Shown here: positions 48,716 to 59,442 of the stretch, one piece after another | How the letters are laid out: each line of letters opens with the position of its first letter | Position numbering within the stretch: the first letter of the stretch is position 1 | Assembly: GCA_007753675.1 (NCBI GenBank) | Contig: CP036432.1 | Location: 5,120,394-5,184,393, forward strand | DNA from: Stieleria magnilauensis | GTDB taxonomy: Bacteria; Planctomycetota; Planctomycetia; Pirellulales; Pirellulaceae | Direction: 5' to 3' | DNA: 64,000 nt | Translations under genes and position numbers: made by a program | The notes under the pieces: model-generated | The model's input: only the letters and a program-made list of their open reading frames with translations | The model's database searches: none | What the model was told of the DNA's origin: nothing

Positions 48716-51700
48716 ATGACTCGACCGATCCAGATCCGCTCTCGCTCGTCCATCCGTTCCTCTTCTCGACGACACCATCGGGCCGTCGCCGGTCGTCCCC
48801 TGCGGCTGGAAGCTTTGGAACGGCGCTGCCTGCTTGCCGCACAACTTTCCGTTGACACACCATCGGATCGTGACGGAGATTCCCCCGGGGCGGTGTGGAC
48901 CGCGTTTGACGACAACGATGCGCCGCAACGCGATGCGCCGCAAAGCGATGTCGGCGAAATTCTCTGGGACGGCAACGTCGCCAAGGTCGTGCAAGGCCAA
49001 TGGATTGTGCACCTGGACCGACCCGCGGCCCCACCAGATTCAGACGGGCAATCGACCGATCCGTCGGCCGACTCGCGATCGCACAATCCCTTTGACCTCT
49101 ATGACACCCGCGGTGCCAGCGACCTGGCCCGCCGATTGCTCGCGCGGCGCAACCCGATACGGCGGATCGCGCAGACCGACAACACCGATCAATGGGTGTA
49201 TGCGTTTGAAGACGTGATCATGACCAGGGCGATGCTGGACGCGTTTTCGCAGATTCCGGAAGTCCGCAGCGTCGAACCCGATTATGCCGTCGAACTTGAT
49301 TTGACTCCCAACGACCCTTCGTTCCATTCACTGTGGGGATTGAACAACGGCTCCGACGTGGACATCGATGCCCCCGAAGCCTGGGAGTTGACGACCGGAT
49401 CCGGCAGTCTGGTCGTCGGTGTCATCGATACCGGCGTCGATTACACGCACCCCGACCTTCGGAACAACATGTGGGTCAATCCGATCGAATGTCCGGCGGG
49501 CAATGGGACGTGCGTGGAAGACGGCATCGACAATGACAACAACGGCTATATCGATGACATCTATGGCTGGGACTTTTACAACGATGACAACGATCCGTTT
49601 GATGATCACAGCCATGGGACGCACGTCGCCGGGACAATTGCCGCGGTCGGCAATAACGCCGAAGGCGTCGTCGGGGTCAACTGGAACGCCAAAATCATGG
49701 CGCTCAAGTTTATCGGTCGCGGCGGAACGGGGCGGACGTCGGGGGCCGTCGAAGCGATTCAATACGCCAACATGATGAAACGCGACTACGGAGTCGACAT
49801 CCAATTGACCAACAATTCCTGGGGCGGCGGCAGCTACTCGCAATCGCTGGACGATGCGATCGAAGCCAACCGCAGTCAAGGGATGTTGTTCGTCGCGGCG
49901 GCAGGGAATGATTCCGAGGACAACGATACAACGCCGCACTATCCGTCCAGCTACGACCATGACAACATCGTCGCGGTCGCATCGATCACCTCTTCGGGAT
50001 CGCTTTCTTCATTTTCAAACACGGGACCGACCACGGTGGATGTGGGTGCCCCCGGCTCGAACATCTACAGTACCGTGCCGGGCGGCCAGTACGGCCGCAA
50101 GAGTGGAACGTCGATGGCCAGTCCACACGTTGCCGGTGTTGCCGCGTTGGCTTGGTCGACGGACAAGAATGCGAGTTACACCAAGGTTCGTGACGCCGTC
50201 CTTGGCGGTTCGGTCGCCTTGCCATCACTCGCCGGCCAGACTGTCACGGGAGGATTGGTCAATGCCTTGGCCGCTGTCGAGCGGATGGGGTTCTTCGCCA
50301 CCGCCGCGTTTCCCACCGAGTCTCAATTGCTCGACGTCGCTCCCACTCAATTCACGATCGATTTTTCCGACGCGGTGAATCTGGCCAGCGTGAACGCGAG
50401 TGACTTGAGAGTCAATTCGATCCCGGCGGACAGCTTTTCGTTTGTCGATAACGATACCGTTGAATTTCATTTCAGCTCGACACCGGTGACCACCGAAGGC
50501 GCACAGACGCTTTCGATCACCGCCGGCACCGTGGCCCAGGCATCGAGCGGCGCGGGAGTGGCCGGATTGGACAATACGTTTTATTTCGATCCGACGCCGC
50601 TGCGTGTTGCAAGCACGACTCCCGATGCCGGCGGGCTGCTGTCGGTGTCCGCTCCGGCGCTGACGATCGACTTCACCGAGCCTTTCTCGCCCGGTTCGCT
50701 AACACATCAAGACATCGTGCTCAGCGACGGCCGTGTGGACGGCTACACGATCCTGGACAACGACACGGTCCGCTTTACCTTCGCCGAACTCCACAACGAA
50801 TCCAACCTGTCCGTTTCGATTGCCCCCGGCGCGATCACCGACAGCGACGGTTTTCCCATCGAAGGATTCTCGCGGACCTACGTGCTGGATCTCAGTTCGA
50901 TCGATCTCGCAGACCGCTTTAAAACAGTCGGAGCACCCGGAGTTGGTATCCAGGCCGCAACGGTTCCCGGGCTCTTTCATGACGCGGGTGACAGCGACGA
51001 ATACTCGTTCGAGATGGAAGCCGGGCAGATTGCCGGCATCCGGGTGACGCCTCGAGCGGGCACCCCGCCGAATGCCAGTCACGCCAACTTGAGAGTCATC
51101 GACCCGAGCGGATCGCAAGTCGTGCTCGCCTCGGCCGCACCCGGCGAACCCACGCTGCTGTCAAGCTTTCGGGCCGCCAACGCGGGCACCTACCGTCTCT
51201 CCGTGGAGAACGCGGCGTCGACGGCCGGTCAATACGAATTGGAGGTCCGCGTGGGATCGGCCATCGAAACCGGCGACTCGGCGGCGTCCGGCGCGGGCGG
51301 CAATGACTCGCTGGCCAACGCGGAGTCAATCGAGTCAGCTTGGGTTGCCGGCCCATCGCACGATCAAGTGACTGTCAGTGGAAGTCTCGATGGCGGCTTG
51401 ACGTCGGACTGGTACCGTTTGAGCCCTCCCGGCGGCTCGCAGGTTTCATTTCTGCTTCAATTGCCCGAAGAATCCGAAGCCTCGCTCTCATTGCACCGGA
51501 GTGACGGATCCACGGTCGCGACCGGCGTCCGCGACGGGGACGCGTTGCAAATCGACGCGGAGCAGTACACCGTCGGCCAAGATTGGTTTGTTCAGATTAA
51601 CGGTGTCGGTCCAGCCGACTATGTGTTGTCGGCAATCGTCGACGCGAGTTTTGAACAGGACCAATCGGGCGCTGACCGCAACGGTTCGGTGGTGAACGCG

Positions 51701-54700
51701 CAAGCCTTTGGCAGCACCGATCGGATCATCGGACACGTCGGTGGAACGGGCTCGTCGGGCCCGGGAATCGGCATCCAATCGCAAGCGATCGACAGCTCAC
51801 CAGTCACGGAACTGATCTCGCTTGATTCTGCTCCCGAGGGAGATCAAATCCGCGACGTCATCTACACGCCTGATGGCCTGCACTACTTGATCGCACACCC
51901 CTACAGCCACAACGTGTTGGTCTATGAATCGTCGACCGGTAACGTTGTCGCGGACATTGCGACCGGCCGCGCGGTTGATGTCGAAGTGACGCCCGACGGT
52001 GCGTATGCCTTGACCGCCAACACCGACAGCGGAACCGTCTCCGTCATCAACCTGGCCAACTTCACGAAGGTCGCCGACATTCCCCTCTCGGCCTCGTGGC
52101 CGTATCGCGTGCACGTCACATCCGACAGCGGTCAAGCGATCGTGGCCAGCGGCGACGACAAGTTCGCCGTCATCTCGCTCGCCACGATGCAGGAAACCCG
52201 CGCGTTTTCCGTCCCCGGCCACGGACAGATCTCCTGGCAAACAGGCTTTGAATCGGAACGCTTGTTGCGCCGCTACAGCGACTTCGTGATCTCGGGTGAC
52301 GATCTCAAGATCGCGATTCCGGTCTTGATCGACGGTGACGGATCCGTAGACATCTACCAGCTCTCGACGGGGAACCGACTGGCGTCCATCGCGGTCCCCA
52401 ACGGCAGGCCAACTCTGGCGATCAACTCCGATCGATCAAAGGTCTTTGCGACCAGTCGAAACGGCGTGACCGACAGCACCATCACCGATATTGATTTGTC
52501 GACAAACGTCAAGCTGCGCGACATCGCCGGTCCCGACCTGTGGGACGATGACACGTTGCTGACGCCTGACGATCAATACCTGGTGGCGGGGGGATTCAAC
52601 GCGCTCGTTTTCATCGATTTGGCCGATGGGTCGGTCAGCAGTTCGATTGACCAAGGATCGACCAAAGCCTTTGCCTTGACCCACGACGGCCAATTCATTC
52701 TCTCGCGTCAAGTGATCGATGTCGCCACGCAAACGAAAGTGGGCAATCTGCCGACTTTCTTGTGGCATGAACTGGTCGCGACCAGTCCGACCGAATTGAA
52801 AGGGATCCAAGCGTCGACCTTTGCGGATGAAGATTACACGGTCATCGACCTCAGCGGATCGACACCCTCGGTGCTGGCCGATCGCACGGCCGGGGCGGCG
52901 GACGAAGGCGACACGGTGATGGGAATGCAGCTTTCGGCGGATCAGACCATCGCCGTCACCGCCAACTTGGATTCGAACAATCTATCCGTCATTGATTTGG
53001 TGACCAACACGGTCACCCGCTACATCGACCTCGGCTTTGAACCGAACAGCCTGGCGATCACGCCCGACGCGACCTATGCCGTGGCGGCATCATCCTACGA
53101 ATCCAACAATCCCGTTGCGTTTGTCAACTTGGTCACCGGTGCCGTCGAGGCAACTTTGCCGGTCAGTACGCGACCGCGCGACGTTGCGATTTCGAGCGAC
53201 GGCGCGAAGGCCTATGCCGTCTCGACCGGTTCGAACGACTCCGACGCGATCCATTTTTTTGACGTCAACGGTGCCGCGACACAGGCCACAAGCGTCTTGC
53301 CTGTGGGGAACACCGCGAACGGCACGACGTCCTCCTTCACGCGTTTGACGCTGTCTCCCGATGGCAGCATCTTGGCGGTTCCGGTTTCACGAGACGGCGA
53401 ACTGGTGCTTGTCGATACGGCCGGTGAGACCGAGATCGCCAGGGTCCGCGCCGGTTCATTCCCGACCGAAGCCCTCTTCTCGCCGGACGGAAAAGTCGTC
53501 TACGTGCAGAGCGAGAACGGCGGTTCGGTGACATCGGTGTTGATCGATGGCGCCAACACGTCGATTCGCGGAACGGCGAACGGCTTAGAACGGAACGTCG
53601 CCATGACTCTCGATTCGTCGGGCGACTACCTGTACGTCGCCGGACGCGACACCAGCGCAATGGCGGTCTTGTACGTGGTCGACGCGTCATCGATGGATCT
53701 GGTCAAGACGATTGATCTGGGCGTCCAAGGGTCTCCCAGTCGACTCGTTCGGGTCGACGATTCGATCCAAGTGGTGATCTCGCCTTGGGGCTCTACCGAT
53801 GTCCCCAACGGATTGCCCCAAGACGTTCTGGTTCGTGTCTTTGCCGATGGGCCGAATTCATCGCTCATCGACCAGACGACGCTCGGCGGACAATCCAGGT
53901 TGATCCGACACAGTGATTCACTTCGCAAGACGGTCGTCGCCTTGCATGATGTCGATGCGTTGCAACTCGTTGACTACTCGGGCGTCGATTATGGCGACGA
54001 AGATTATTTCCGCTTCCTCCCGCAAGTCGGCGACGAAGTGACAATCCATCTGCAGGTGCCTTGGACCGAACCGGGTTTGATCGACAACCCGTTGGATCTC
54101 GGGTTTGAAGTGCTCGGGCCGGGTGGATCATCGCTGGGCACGATTCTCCTGGACGCCAACGTCGAAGATCAATTTCGATTCACCGCAACGAGTGATGCCT
54201 CGCACACCGTGCGTGTGTTCGCGCGGAACTTCACGTCCGGCGAGTATCTGATTGATCTTTCAGGGGTCACCGAAGCAGACACGGGGATGGACTTCGGTGA
54301 TGCCCCCGCTCCGTACCGAGTCCTGGATTCCCAAGGCGGCGCGAAGCACGTCGCGACCGGGCCTCGACTCGGTGCACGTCGGGACGGAGAGGCCGATGGG
54401 GTGCCGTCGGCGCAGGCCGATGCGGATGACTTGGCCGGCGAAGACGATGAAGACGGTGTCACGTTCGAAAACCTGCAAGCCGGATCGAATACGGCGTCCA
54501 TCGTGGTCGACGCGCAAAACATCAGCGGACAAGCTTTCATCGACGCTTGGATCGACTTCGATCATGACGGTGTCTGGGCTGGAGCGTTTGAAAGGATCGC
54601 CGATTCGGTTCCGGTCACTCAGGGGATCCACACGATCGAGTTCATGGTGCCACCCTCGGCGGCGGGCAGCGACACTTACGCACGGGTCCGCATCAGTTCG

Positions 54701-57700
54701 ACCGGCCAGTTGGCTCCCGGCGGCGAGGCGAGTGACGGAGAAGTCGAAGACTATCGCGTTGCCATCCTTCCGCCAGCCGCCTCGTCGACCGACTTCACTC
54801 GCGAGATCATCTTCGAAGATGCGAACGTCCGGGGTTCGCGACTTGCCGCAGTCGATCTGGACGGCGACGGTGACACGGACGTCGTCTTTCCCGACGGACC
54901 GTTTTCAAATTTGGTCTGGCTAGAGAATGACGGAACCGGCCAGTTCACATCCCGACAAATCAGCAGCGGCCTCTCCGCGACCCGAGTCGCCGTCGGTGAC
55001 ATCGACGGAGACGGACACGTCGATATCGTCGCTGCGTCACCCTTCTCGAACAAGGAAGTCGCGTGGTTTCGGAACGACGGCGCCCAGAATTTCCAAGAGA
55101 TGACGATTGCCTCTGGAATCACTCAAGTGGAACAACTGGTGCTGGCAGATTCCGACCAAGACGGCGATTTGGACGTGTATCTGATGACGTACCGATCCGA
55201 CGCGACCGTTTTACACTTTGAGAATCAGGGAGGCGTCTTCGTCGCGCAGACGCTGCTGACAAACGTCTCGGCTGCAAACATGGAAGTGATCGACGTTGAC
55301 CGAGACGGCGACTTGGATATCGTTGCCGGCGATGACGGACTCAGCTGGTTCGAAAATACCGCCACCGGGTTCAATCAGGTCGTGCTTGACGCCGGTTTTT
55401 ACTCCCAGGTACATGCGGTCGATCTAGACGGAGATCATGACATCGACATCGTTGCCAGTGAAGGTTCGGTGCTGAGACTGTTCCTCAACGATGACAACCA
55501 GGCGTTCAGCCAAGTGGTCATCGGTAACGTGTTTGCCCCGCGGGCGATCCGTAGCGGCGATCTCGATGGCGACGGCGACACGGACCTGGCCTTCGCTTCG
55601 CAAGGCGGCAGCCCCACCGCTCCCCACACGCATTTGTGGCTGGAAAACCAAGGCAATCAACAGTTCGTCCGACACTTGCTGGCCGAAAAACCGCTTGGCG
55701 GCAGCGACTTGATTCTTGTCGACTTTGATGGCGACGCCGATTTGGACATCGCATCGGATCGCTATCCCAACGGAATGCATTGGTTTGAAAACATCAACGG
55801 CATCGCGCCCCAATTACTTGCTCAGACACCGGCGGCAGGGACGGCCATGGTCGATCCGAGTGCGAACTTGGCGTTGACGTTTGACGGTGACGTTTCTAAG
55901 GGTGCCGGAGATATCCGCATTGTCTTGGCGAGCGACGACTCGGTCCTTGCGACAATCGATGTCAGTTCACCGTCGGTGACGATCAACGGCAACGTCGTCA
56001 CGATCGATCCTCCACAGGACTTGCCGATCAATGCCGCCGTCTACGCCTTGGTCGAGCCGCGCGTGTTTCGAGACGGCGATGGCGACGCGTTCCAGGGCAT
56101 CACCGACGAGCGTTGGACGTTCGAAACGGCCGACACCGGTGTCGATTTCGGTGACGCACCGGATACGGCCAGTGGCGTTGGCCCCGGCGATTATCAATCC
56201 GTCGCCGCCGACGGTGGCCCCTCCAACATCCTCACACCCGGACTGTACCTCGGCTACTTTGCCGACGGGGATGACGGGACGAACCAGAATGCCGTTGCGA
56301 CGGCGGACGATCGCGATGCGGCTCGCGACGACGAAGACGGCGTGATGAGCCCTTGGGATTTGATACTGACGACCGGCGTCGCCCCTACCATTTCGGTGGT
56401 CGCGACGAATCTGACCGCCCAATCCGCCGAGTTGGTGGGCTGGATTGACTACAACCAAAACGGCCAGTTCGAACCGTCCGAGTCGGCGCAAGCCGTCGTC
56501 GGCATCGGTACGTTGCGGACACCGATCACGCTGACCTTTCCCGCCGTGCCGAGTTCACTGCAAAGTTCTACGGTGTTGAGATTGCGTTACGGTCATGACG
56601 TCAGTTCTGTCGGGCCCGTCGGCACGGGAACGGCGGGCGAGACGGAAGACCACCTTGTTTCCGTCCTGCAGCCCGGCCTGGGTTCGGGAGCGAACACCGT
56701 CGAAATTGCCGATCTGGTCGGCGGCGGTCCTGATCTGAGCCCCAATGACGCGTTCGGTTCATCGGTCGCGGCGATCGGCGATGTGGATGGCGACGGCATC
56801 CATGACATCGCGGTCGGTGCGATGCAAGACGACGGTTTTCAATCCGACGCCGGCGCGGTTTATGTGCTGCTATTGAACGCCGATGGCAGTGTCAAAACGC
56901 TGCAAAAGATCTTGCCCGACGGGGCGGGGACCGCGTTCTATCGCAACAATCGCTTCGGGATCGGTGTCGCACCGGCAGGAGACATCGATCATGACGGGGT
57001 GCCAGACCTGGCCGTTCTCTCCCTCTCGCACGGGGGCAGCGGGACGAGTTCCTTGAGCATCGTGTTGCTCAATGCGGACGGTTCGGTGAAGGATCACGAC
57101 GATCCGCGACTGTATCTCAATTTCGAATCGATCTCCGTCGAGAAGCTTGCCGCGATCGGGGACCTCAACGGCGATGGGCTGCCTGATTTCGCCGTCTCGG
57201 ATGGCGATCTCAGTGTCACCGGTTCGCGCATCGGAGGCGTCCACATCGTTTGGGGCACCGTGAATGGGTCTGGTCTTCGCTCTCAATTGATCACCAACAC
57301 GATCGGCAACGGGCCTGCCTACACGCCGGCCGACCGATTCGGCTCGTCGGTCACGGCAATTGGAGACATTGACGGCGACGGCATCATCGATCTGGCAGTC
57401 GGCGCCGAGGGCGACTCCACCTCGCATGCTTCCGGCGGCGCCGTCTACGTGTTGCGGATGAACATGGACGGAACGGTGAAAACCCACCACAAGATCAGTG
57501 AGTTGGATCTCCAATCACCTGTCCTGAAAGACTCCAGCAACTTCGGCTCGTCGATCGCGGCGATCGGAGACCGAGACGGCGACGGCGTCAACGACTTACT
57601 GGTCGGCGCCGCGCGTCACTCATTCAGCGGGGCTGCAAACGTGGGGGCCGCGTTCGTCGTCTTTCTCAATTCCGATGGAACCGTCAAGGGTTACACGGCG

Positions 57701-58696
57701 ATCGGAGACGAAGCCGGCCACCCAGAATTCGCCACGCTCGAGTCGCTTGCGGCGATCGGGGACATCAACGGTGATGGGCAAATGGACTTGGCGTTTGGAA
57801 ACCGTCGCGCCGGCGCCGACAATGAAGGCTCGGTCAGTCTCATGTTTCTCGATGCGATCGCCGCCCCCACCGACATTCTCCTCTCCGTCGATTCGGTGGT
57901 GGAATCGGTCGACACCTCGCCAATGGATGTCTTGCTGGGAACGCTGCAGACATTGGATCTGTCACCCAATGACACGCACGTCTATGAATTGGTCCCTGGT
58001 GAAGGAGATCGTCACAACGCGATGTTCCGCGTCGTCGGCGCCGAACTCTACCTGCGTCAGCACGCATTGATCGACTATACGTTGGACGACGTGCTGTCGT
58101 TGCGAATCAGAGTCACCGATTCGACCGATCAAAGCTTAGAAAAGTCGTTTGATATCCAGGTCTTGAACGTACCCGAGGTGATCAACGTCGACGTCAATGA
58201 AGGCCAGATGTCGCGTTCGCACCTGACATCGCTGCGTGTCACGTTCGACGGAATCCTGGCCGAACCGAACTTGGCCTCGGCGTTTCAGATTCACAACCGA
58301 GACCCGCTCAAGGCCGATCCGCAAACCAGCTTTTCTGTTGATCATTCGTCGGGGCGAACCATCGTAACGTTCGGATTCCTGTCGCAGTTGGTTGACAACG
58401 GGAACTATCAGATGGCAATCAACGGCAGCCAGGTTCGTTCCGACGTGGGGATTGTCATGGACGACGATTTTGCCTTCGGTGAATCGGCGACGGATCGATT
58501 CTTCCGGCTGTATGGTGATTCCGACGGCGACCGTGACGTCGACGGGCAAGACTACGGCCGGTTCGGCCGGAGCTTTCTCAGGGGCCTCGGAGACCCGGAC
58601 TACAACCCGCAATTCGACTCCGACTTGGACGGCGACGTCGACGGACAAGACTACGGCCGCTTTGGGCTGAACTTCTTGAAACGGTTGCCTTTCTAG
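48716..58696 (+). CDS. Giant extracellular subtilisin-like (S8) protein with dockerin-like C-terminus
   Basis: The protein has 3,326 residues from ATG 48716. N-terminal LEALERRCLLAA (about 30-41) is a planctomycete secreted-protein marker. A prodomain-like segment is followed by an S8 protease with triad D238 (VIDTGVDY), H300 (HSHGTHVAG) and S466 (GTSMASPH). Next are a bacterial Ig-like part (about 530-730), a PPC-type domain (about 850-960), a YVTN-type propeller (about 1025-1750), GEVED 1 (about 1858-2020, DFGDAPAPY), FG-GAP/VCBS repeats (about 2030-2360), an Ig-like domain, GEVED 2 (about 2478-2650, DFGDAPDT), FG-GAP repeats (about 2676-3050, DGDGIHDIAVGA) and a cadherin-like part. The end is a calcium-binding dockerin-like pair (DSDGDRDVDGQDYGRFG and DLDGDVDGQDYGRFG). 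It is probably a secreted or cell-surface protease. No frameshift is seen over 10 kb. Confidence 0.92.
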   Translation: MTRPIQIRSRSSIRSSSRRHHRAVAGRPLRLEALERRCLLAAQLSVDTPSDRDGDSPGAVWTAFDDNDAPQRDAPQSDVGEILWDGNVAKVVQGQWIVHLDRPAAPPDSDGQSTDPSADSRSHNPFDLYDTRGASDLARRLLARRNPIRRIAQTDNTDQWVYAFEDVIMTRAMLDAFSQIPEVRSVEPDYAVELDLTPNDPSFHSLWGLNNGSDVDIDAPEAWELTTGSGSLVVGVIDTGVDYTHPDLRNNMWVNPIECPAGNGTCVEDGIDNDNNGYIDDIYGWDFYNDDNDPFDDHSHGTHVAGTIAAVGNNAEGVVGVNWNAKIMALKFIGRGGTGRTSGAVEAIQYANMMKRDYGVDIQLTNNSWGGGSYSQSLDDAIEANRSQGMLFVAAAGNDSEDNDTTPHYPSSYDHDNIVAVASITSSGSLSSFSNTGPTTVDVGAPGSNIYSTVPGGQYGRKSGTSMASPHVAGVAALAWSTDKNASYTKVRDAVLGGSVALPSLAGQTVTGGLVNALAAVERMGFFATAAFPTESQLLDVAPTQFTIDFSDAVNLASVNASDLRVNSIPADSFSFVDNDTVEFHFSSTPVTTEGAQTLSITAGTVAQASSGAGVAGLDNTFYFDPTPLRVASTTPDAGGLLSVSAPALTIDFTEPFSPGSLTHQDIVLSDGRVDGYTILDNDTVRFTFAELHNESNLSVSIAPGAITDSDGFPIEGFSRTYVLDLSSIDLADRFKTVGAPGVGIQAATVPGLFHDAGDSDEYSFEMEAGQIAGIRVTPRAGTPPNASHANLRVIDPSGSQVVLASAAPGEPTLLSSFRAANAGTYRLSVENAASTAGQYELEVRVGSAIETGDSAASGAGGNDSLANAESIESAWVAGPSHDQVTVSGSLDGGLTSDWYRLSPPGGSQVSFLLQLPEESEASLSLHRSDGSTVATGVRDGDALQIDAEQYTVGQDWFVQINGVGPADYVLSAIVDASFEQDQSGADRNGSVVNAQAFGSTDRIIGHVGGTGSSGPGIGIQSQAIDSSPVTELISLDSAPEGDQIRDVIYTPDGLHYLIAHPYSHNVLVYESSTGNVVADIATGRAVDVEVTPDGAYALTANTDSGTVSVINLANFTKVADIPLSASWPYRVHVTSDSGQAIVASGDDKFAVISLATMQETRAFSVPGHGQISWQTGFESERLLRRYSDFVISGDDLKIAIPVLIDGDGSVDIYQLSTGNRLASIAVPNGRPTLAINSDRSKVFATSRNGVTDSTITDIDLSTNVKLRDIAGPDLWDDDTLLTPDDQYLVAGGFNALVFIDLADGSVSSSIDQGSTKAFALTHDGQFILSRQVIDVATQTKVGNLPTFLWHELVATSPTELKGIQASTFADEDYTVIDLSGSTPSVLADRTAGAADEGDTVMGMQLSADQTIAVTANLDSNNLSVIDLVTNTVTRYIDLGFEPNSLAITPDATYAVAASSYESNNPVAFVNLVTGAVEATLPVSTRPRDVAISSDGAKAYAVSTGSNDSDAIHFFDVNGAATQATSVLPVGNTANGTTSSFTRLTLSPDGSILAVPVSRDGELVLVDTAGETEIARVRAGSFPTEALFSPDGKVVYVQSENGGSVTSVLIDGANTSIRGTANGLERNVAMTLDSSGDYLYVAGRDTSAMAVLYVVDASSMDLVKTIDLGVQGSPSRLVRVDDSIQVVISPWGSTDVPNGLPQDVLVRVFADGPNSSLIDQTTLGGQSRLIRHSDSLRKTVVALHDVDALQLVDYSGVDYGDEDYFRFLPQVGDEVTIHLQVPWTEPGLIDNPLDLGFEVLGPGGSSLGTILLDANVEDQFRFTATSDASHTVRVFARNFTSGEYLIDLSGVTEADTGMDFGDAPAPYRVLDSQGGAKHVATGPRLGARRDGEADGVPSAQADADDLAGEDDEDGVTFENLQAGSNTASIVVDAQNISGQAFIDAWIDFDHDGVWAGAFERIADSVPVTQGIHTIEFMVPPSAAGSDTYARVRISSTGQLAPGGEASDGEVEDYRVAILPPAASSTDFTREIIFEDANVRGSRLAAVDLDGDGDTDVVFPDGPFSNLVWLENDGTGQFTSRQISSGLSATRVAVGDIDGDGHVDIVAASPFSNKEVAWFRNDGAQNFQEMTIASGITQVEQLVLADSDQDGDLDVYLMTYRSDATVLHFENQGGVFVAQTLLTNVSAANMEVIDVDRDGDLDIVAGDDGLSWFENTATGFNQVVLDAGFYSQVHAVDLDGDHDIDIVASEGSVLRLFLNDDNQAFSQVVIGNVFAPRAIRSGDLDGDGDTDLAFASQGGSPTAPHTHLWLENQGNQQFVRHLLAEKPLGGSDLILVDFDGDADLDIASDRYPNGMHWFENINGIAPQLLAQTPAAGTAMVDPSANLALTFDGDVSKGAGDIRIVLASDDSVLATIDVSSPSVTINGNVVTIDPPQDLPINAAVYALVEPRVFRDGDGDAFQGITDERWTFETADTGVDFGDAPDTASGVGPGDYQSVAADGGPSNILTPGLYLGYFADGDDGTNQNAVATADDRDAARDDEDGVMSPWDLILTTGVAPTISVVATNLTAQSAELVGWIDYNQNGQFEPSESAQAVVGIGTLRTPITLTFPAVPSSLQSSTVLRLRYGHDVSSVGPVGTGTAGETEDHLVSVLQPGLGSGANTVEIADLVGGGPDLSPNDAFGSSVAAIGDVDGDGIHDIAVGAMQDDGFQSDAGAVYVLLLNADGSVKTLQKILPDGAGTAFYRNNRFGIGVAPAGDIDHDGVPDLAVLSLSHGGSGTSSLSIVLLNADGSVKDHDDPRLYLNFESISVEKLAAIGDLNGDGLPDFAVSDGDLSVTGSRIGGVHIVWGTVNGSGLRSQLITNTIGNGPAYTPADRFGSSVTAIGDIDGDGIIDLAVGAEGDSTSHASGGAVYVLRMNMDGTVKTHHKISELDLQSPVLKDSSNFGSSIAAIGDRDGDGVNDLLVGAARHSFSGAANVGAAFVVFLNSDGTVKGYTAIGDEAGHPEFATLESLAAIGDINGDGQMDLAFGNRRAGADNEGSVSLMFLDAIAAPTDILLSVDSVVESVDTSPMDVLLGTLQTLDLSPNDTHVYELVPGEGDRHNAMFRVVGAELYLRQHALIDYTLDDVLSLRIRVTDSTDQSLEKSFDIQVLNVPEVINVDVNEGQMSRSHLTSLRVTFDGILAEPNLASAFQIHNRDPLKADPQTSFSVDHSSGRTIVTFGFLSQLVDNGNYQMAINGSQVRSDVGIVMDDDFAFGESATDRFFRLYGDSDGDRDVDGQDYGRFGRSFLRGLGDPDYNPQFDSDLDGDVDGQDYGRFGLNFLKRLPF

Positions 58697-58731
58697 TACG
58701 GGTGTCGATCACCTGTAGCACGGCCACAAGT

Positions 58732-59291
58732 GTTGGTGTCTAGCCTTCAGGCGATTCCCGGTCGCTGCTCCGCAGCGAGACGGGGCGGCTGAAGCCTGCA
58801 CACCAGCGCACGTTGGTGTCTAGCCTTCAGGCGATTCTCGGTCGCTGCTCCGCAGCGAGACGGGGCGGCTGAAGCCTGCACACCAGCGCAGGTTGGTGTT
58901 TAGCCTTCAGGCGATTCCCGGTCGCTGCTCCGCAGCGAGACGGGGCGGCTGAAGCCTGCACACCAGCACACGTTGGTGTTTAGCCTTCAGGCGATTCCCG
59001 GTCGCTGCTCCGCAGCGAGACGTGGCGGCTAAAGCCTGCACACCAGCGCACGTTGGTGTCTAGCCTTCAGGCGATTCTCGGTCGCTGCTCCGCAGCGAGA
59101 CGGGGCGGCTGAAGCCTGCACACCAGCACACGTTGGTGTTTAGCCTTCAGGCGATTCCCGGTCGCTGCTCCGCAGCGACAATGGGCGGCTGAAGCCTGCA
59201 CACCAGCACACGTTGGTGTCTAGCCTTCAGGCGATTCTCGGTCGCTGCTCCGCAGCGACAATGGGCGGCTGAAGCCTGCACACCAGCGCTG
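58732..59291. repeat. Seven tandem 80-bp hairpin-forming repeats
   Basis: Units begin at 58732, 58812, 58892, 58972, 59052, 59132 and 59212, each exactly 80 bp and nearly identical. Each contains an inner palindrome TCGCTGCTCCGCAGCGA and outer imperfect arms (GGTGTCTAGCCTTCAGGC versus GCCTGCACACC with GGCTGAAG), so each unit can fold into one long hairpin. Variants are few (GTC/GTT, ATTCCC/ATTCTC, GAGACGGGG/GACAATGGG). There are no unique spacers. The array sits in the 746-bp gap between the giant subtilase stop and the glycosyltransferase, with 35 bp before it and about 150 bp after it. Confidence 0.97.
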
Positions 59292-59442
59292 GTGCCCGTG
59301 CCATTGCGACCCGCCCCCTTTTCCGGGGCTGCTTCGATCGGTCTATGGGGGCAACCTGAATGTCCGTACAATTCGGCTTTCAAGCTGCAACCCAGAGCTG
59401 CACTCACCTGCAATCGATCGCCAAGCGTAAAGGAATCTGCCG

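Noticed and set aside
58732..59291. CRISPR array
   Set aside because: Repeats are 80 bp and directly joined with no unique spacers, and no cas gene is in the window.
59147..59413. Minus-strand reading frame over the repeat array
   Set aside because: It translates the 80-bp repeats and flanking DNA; no start context or known domain.
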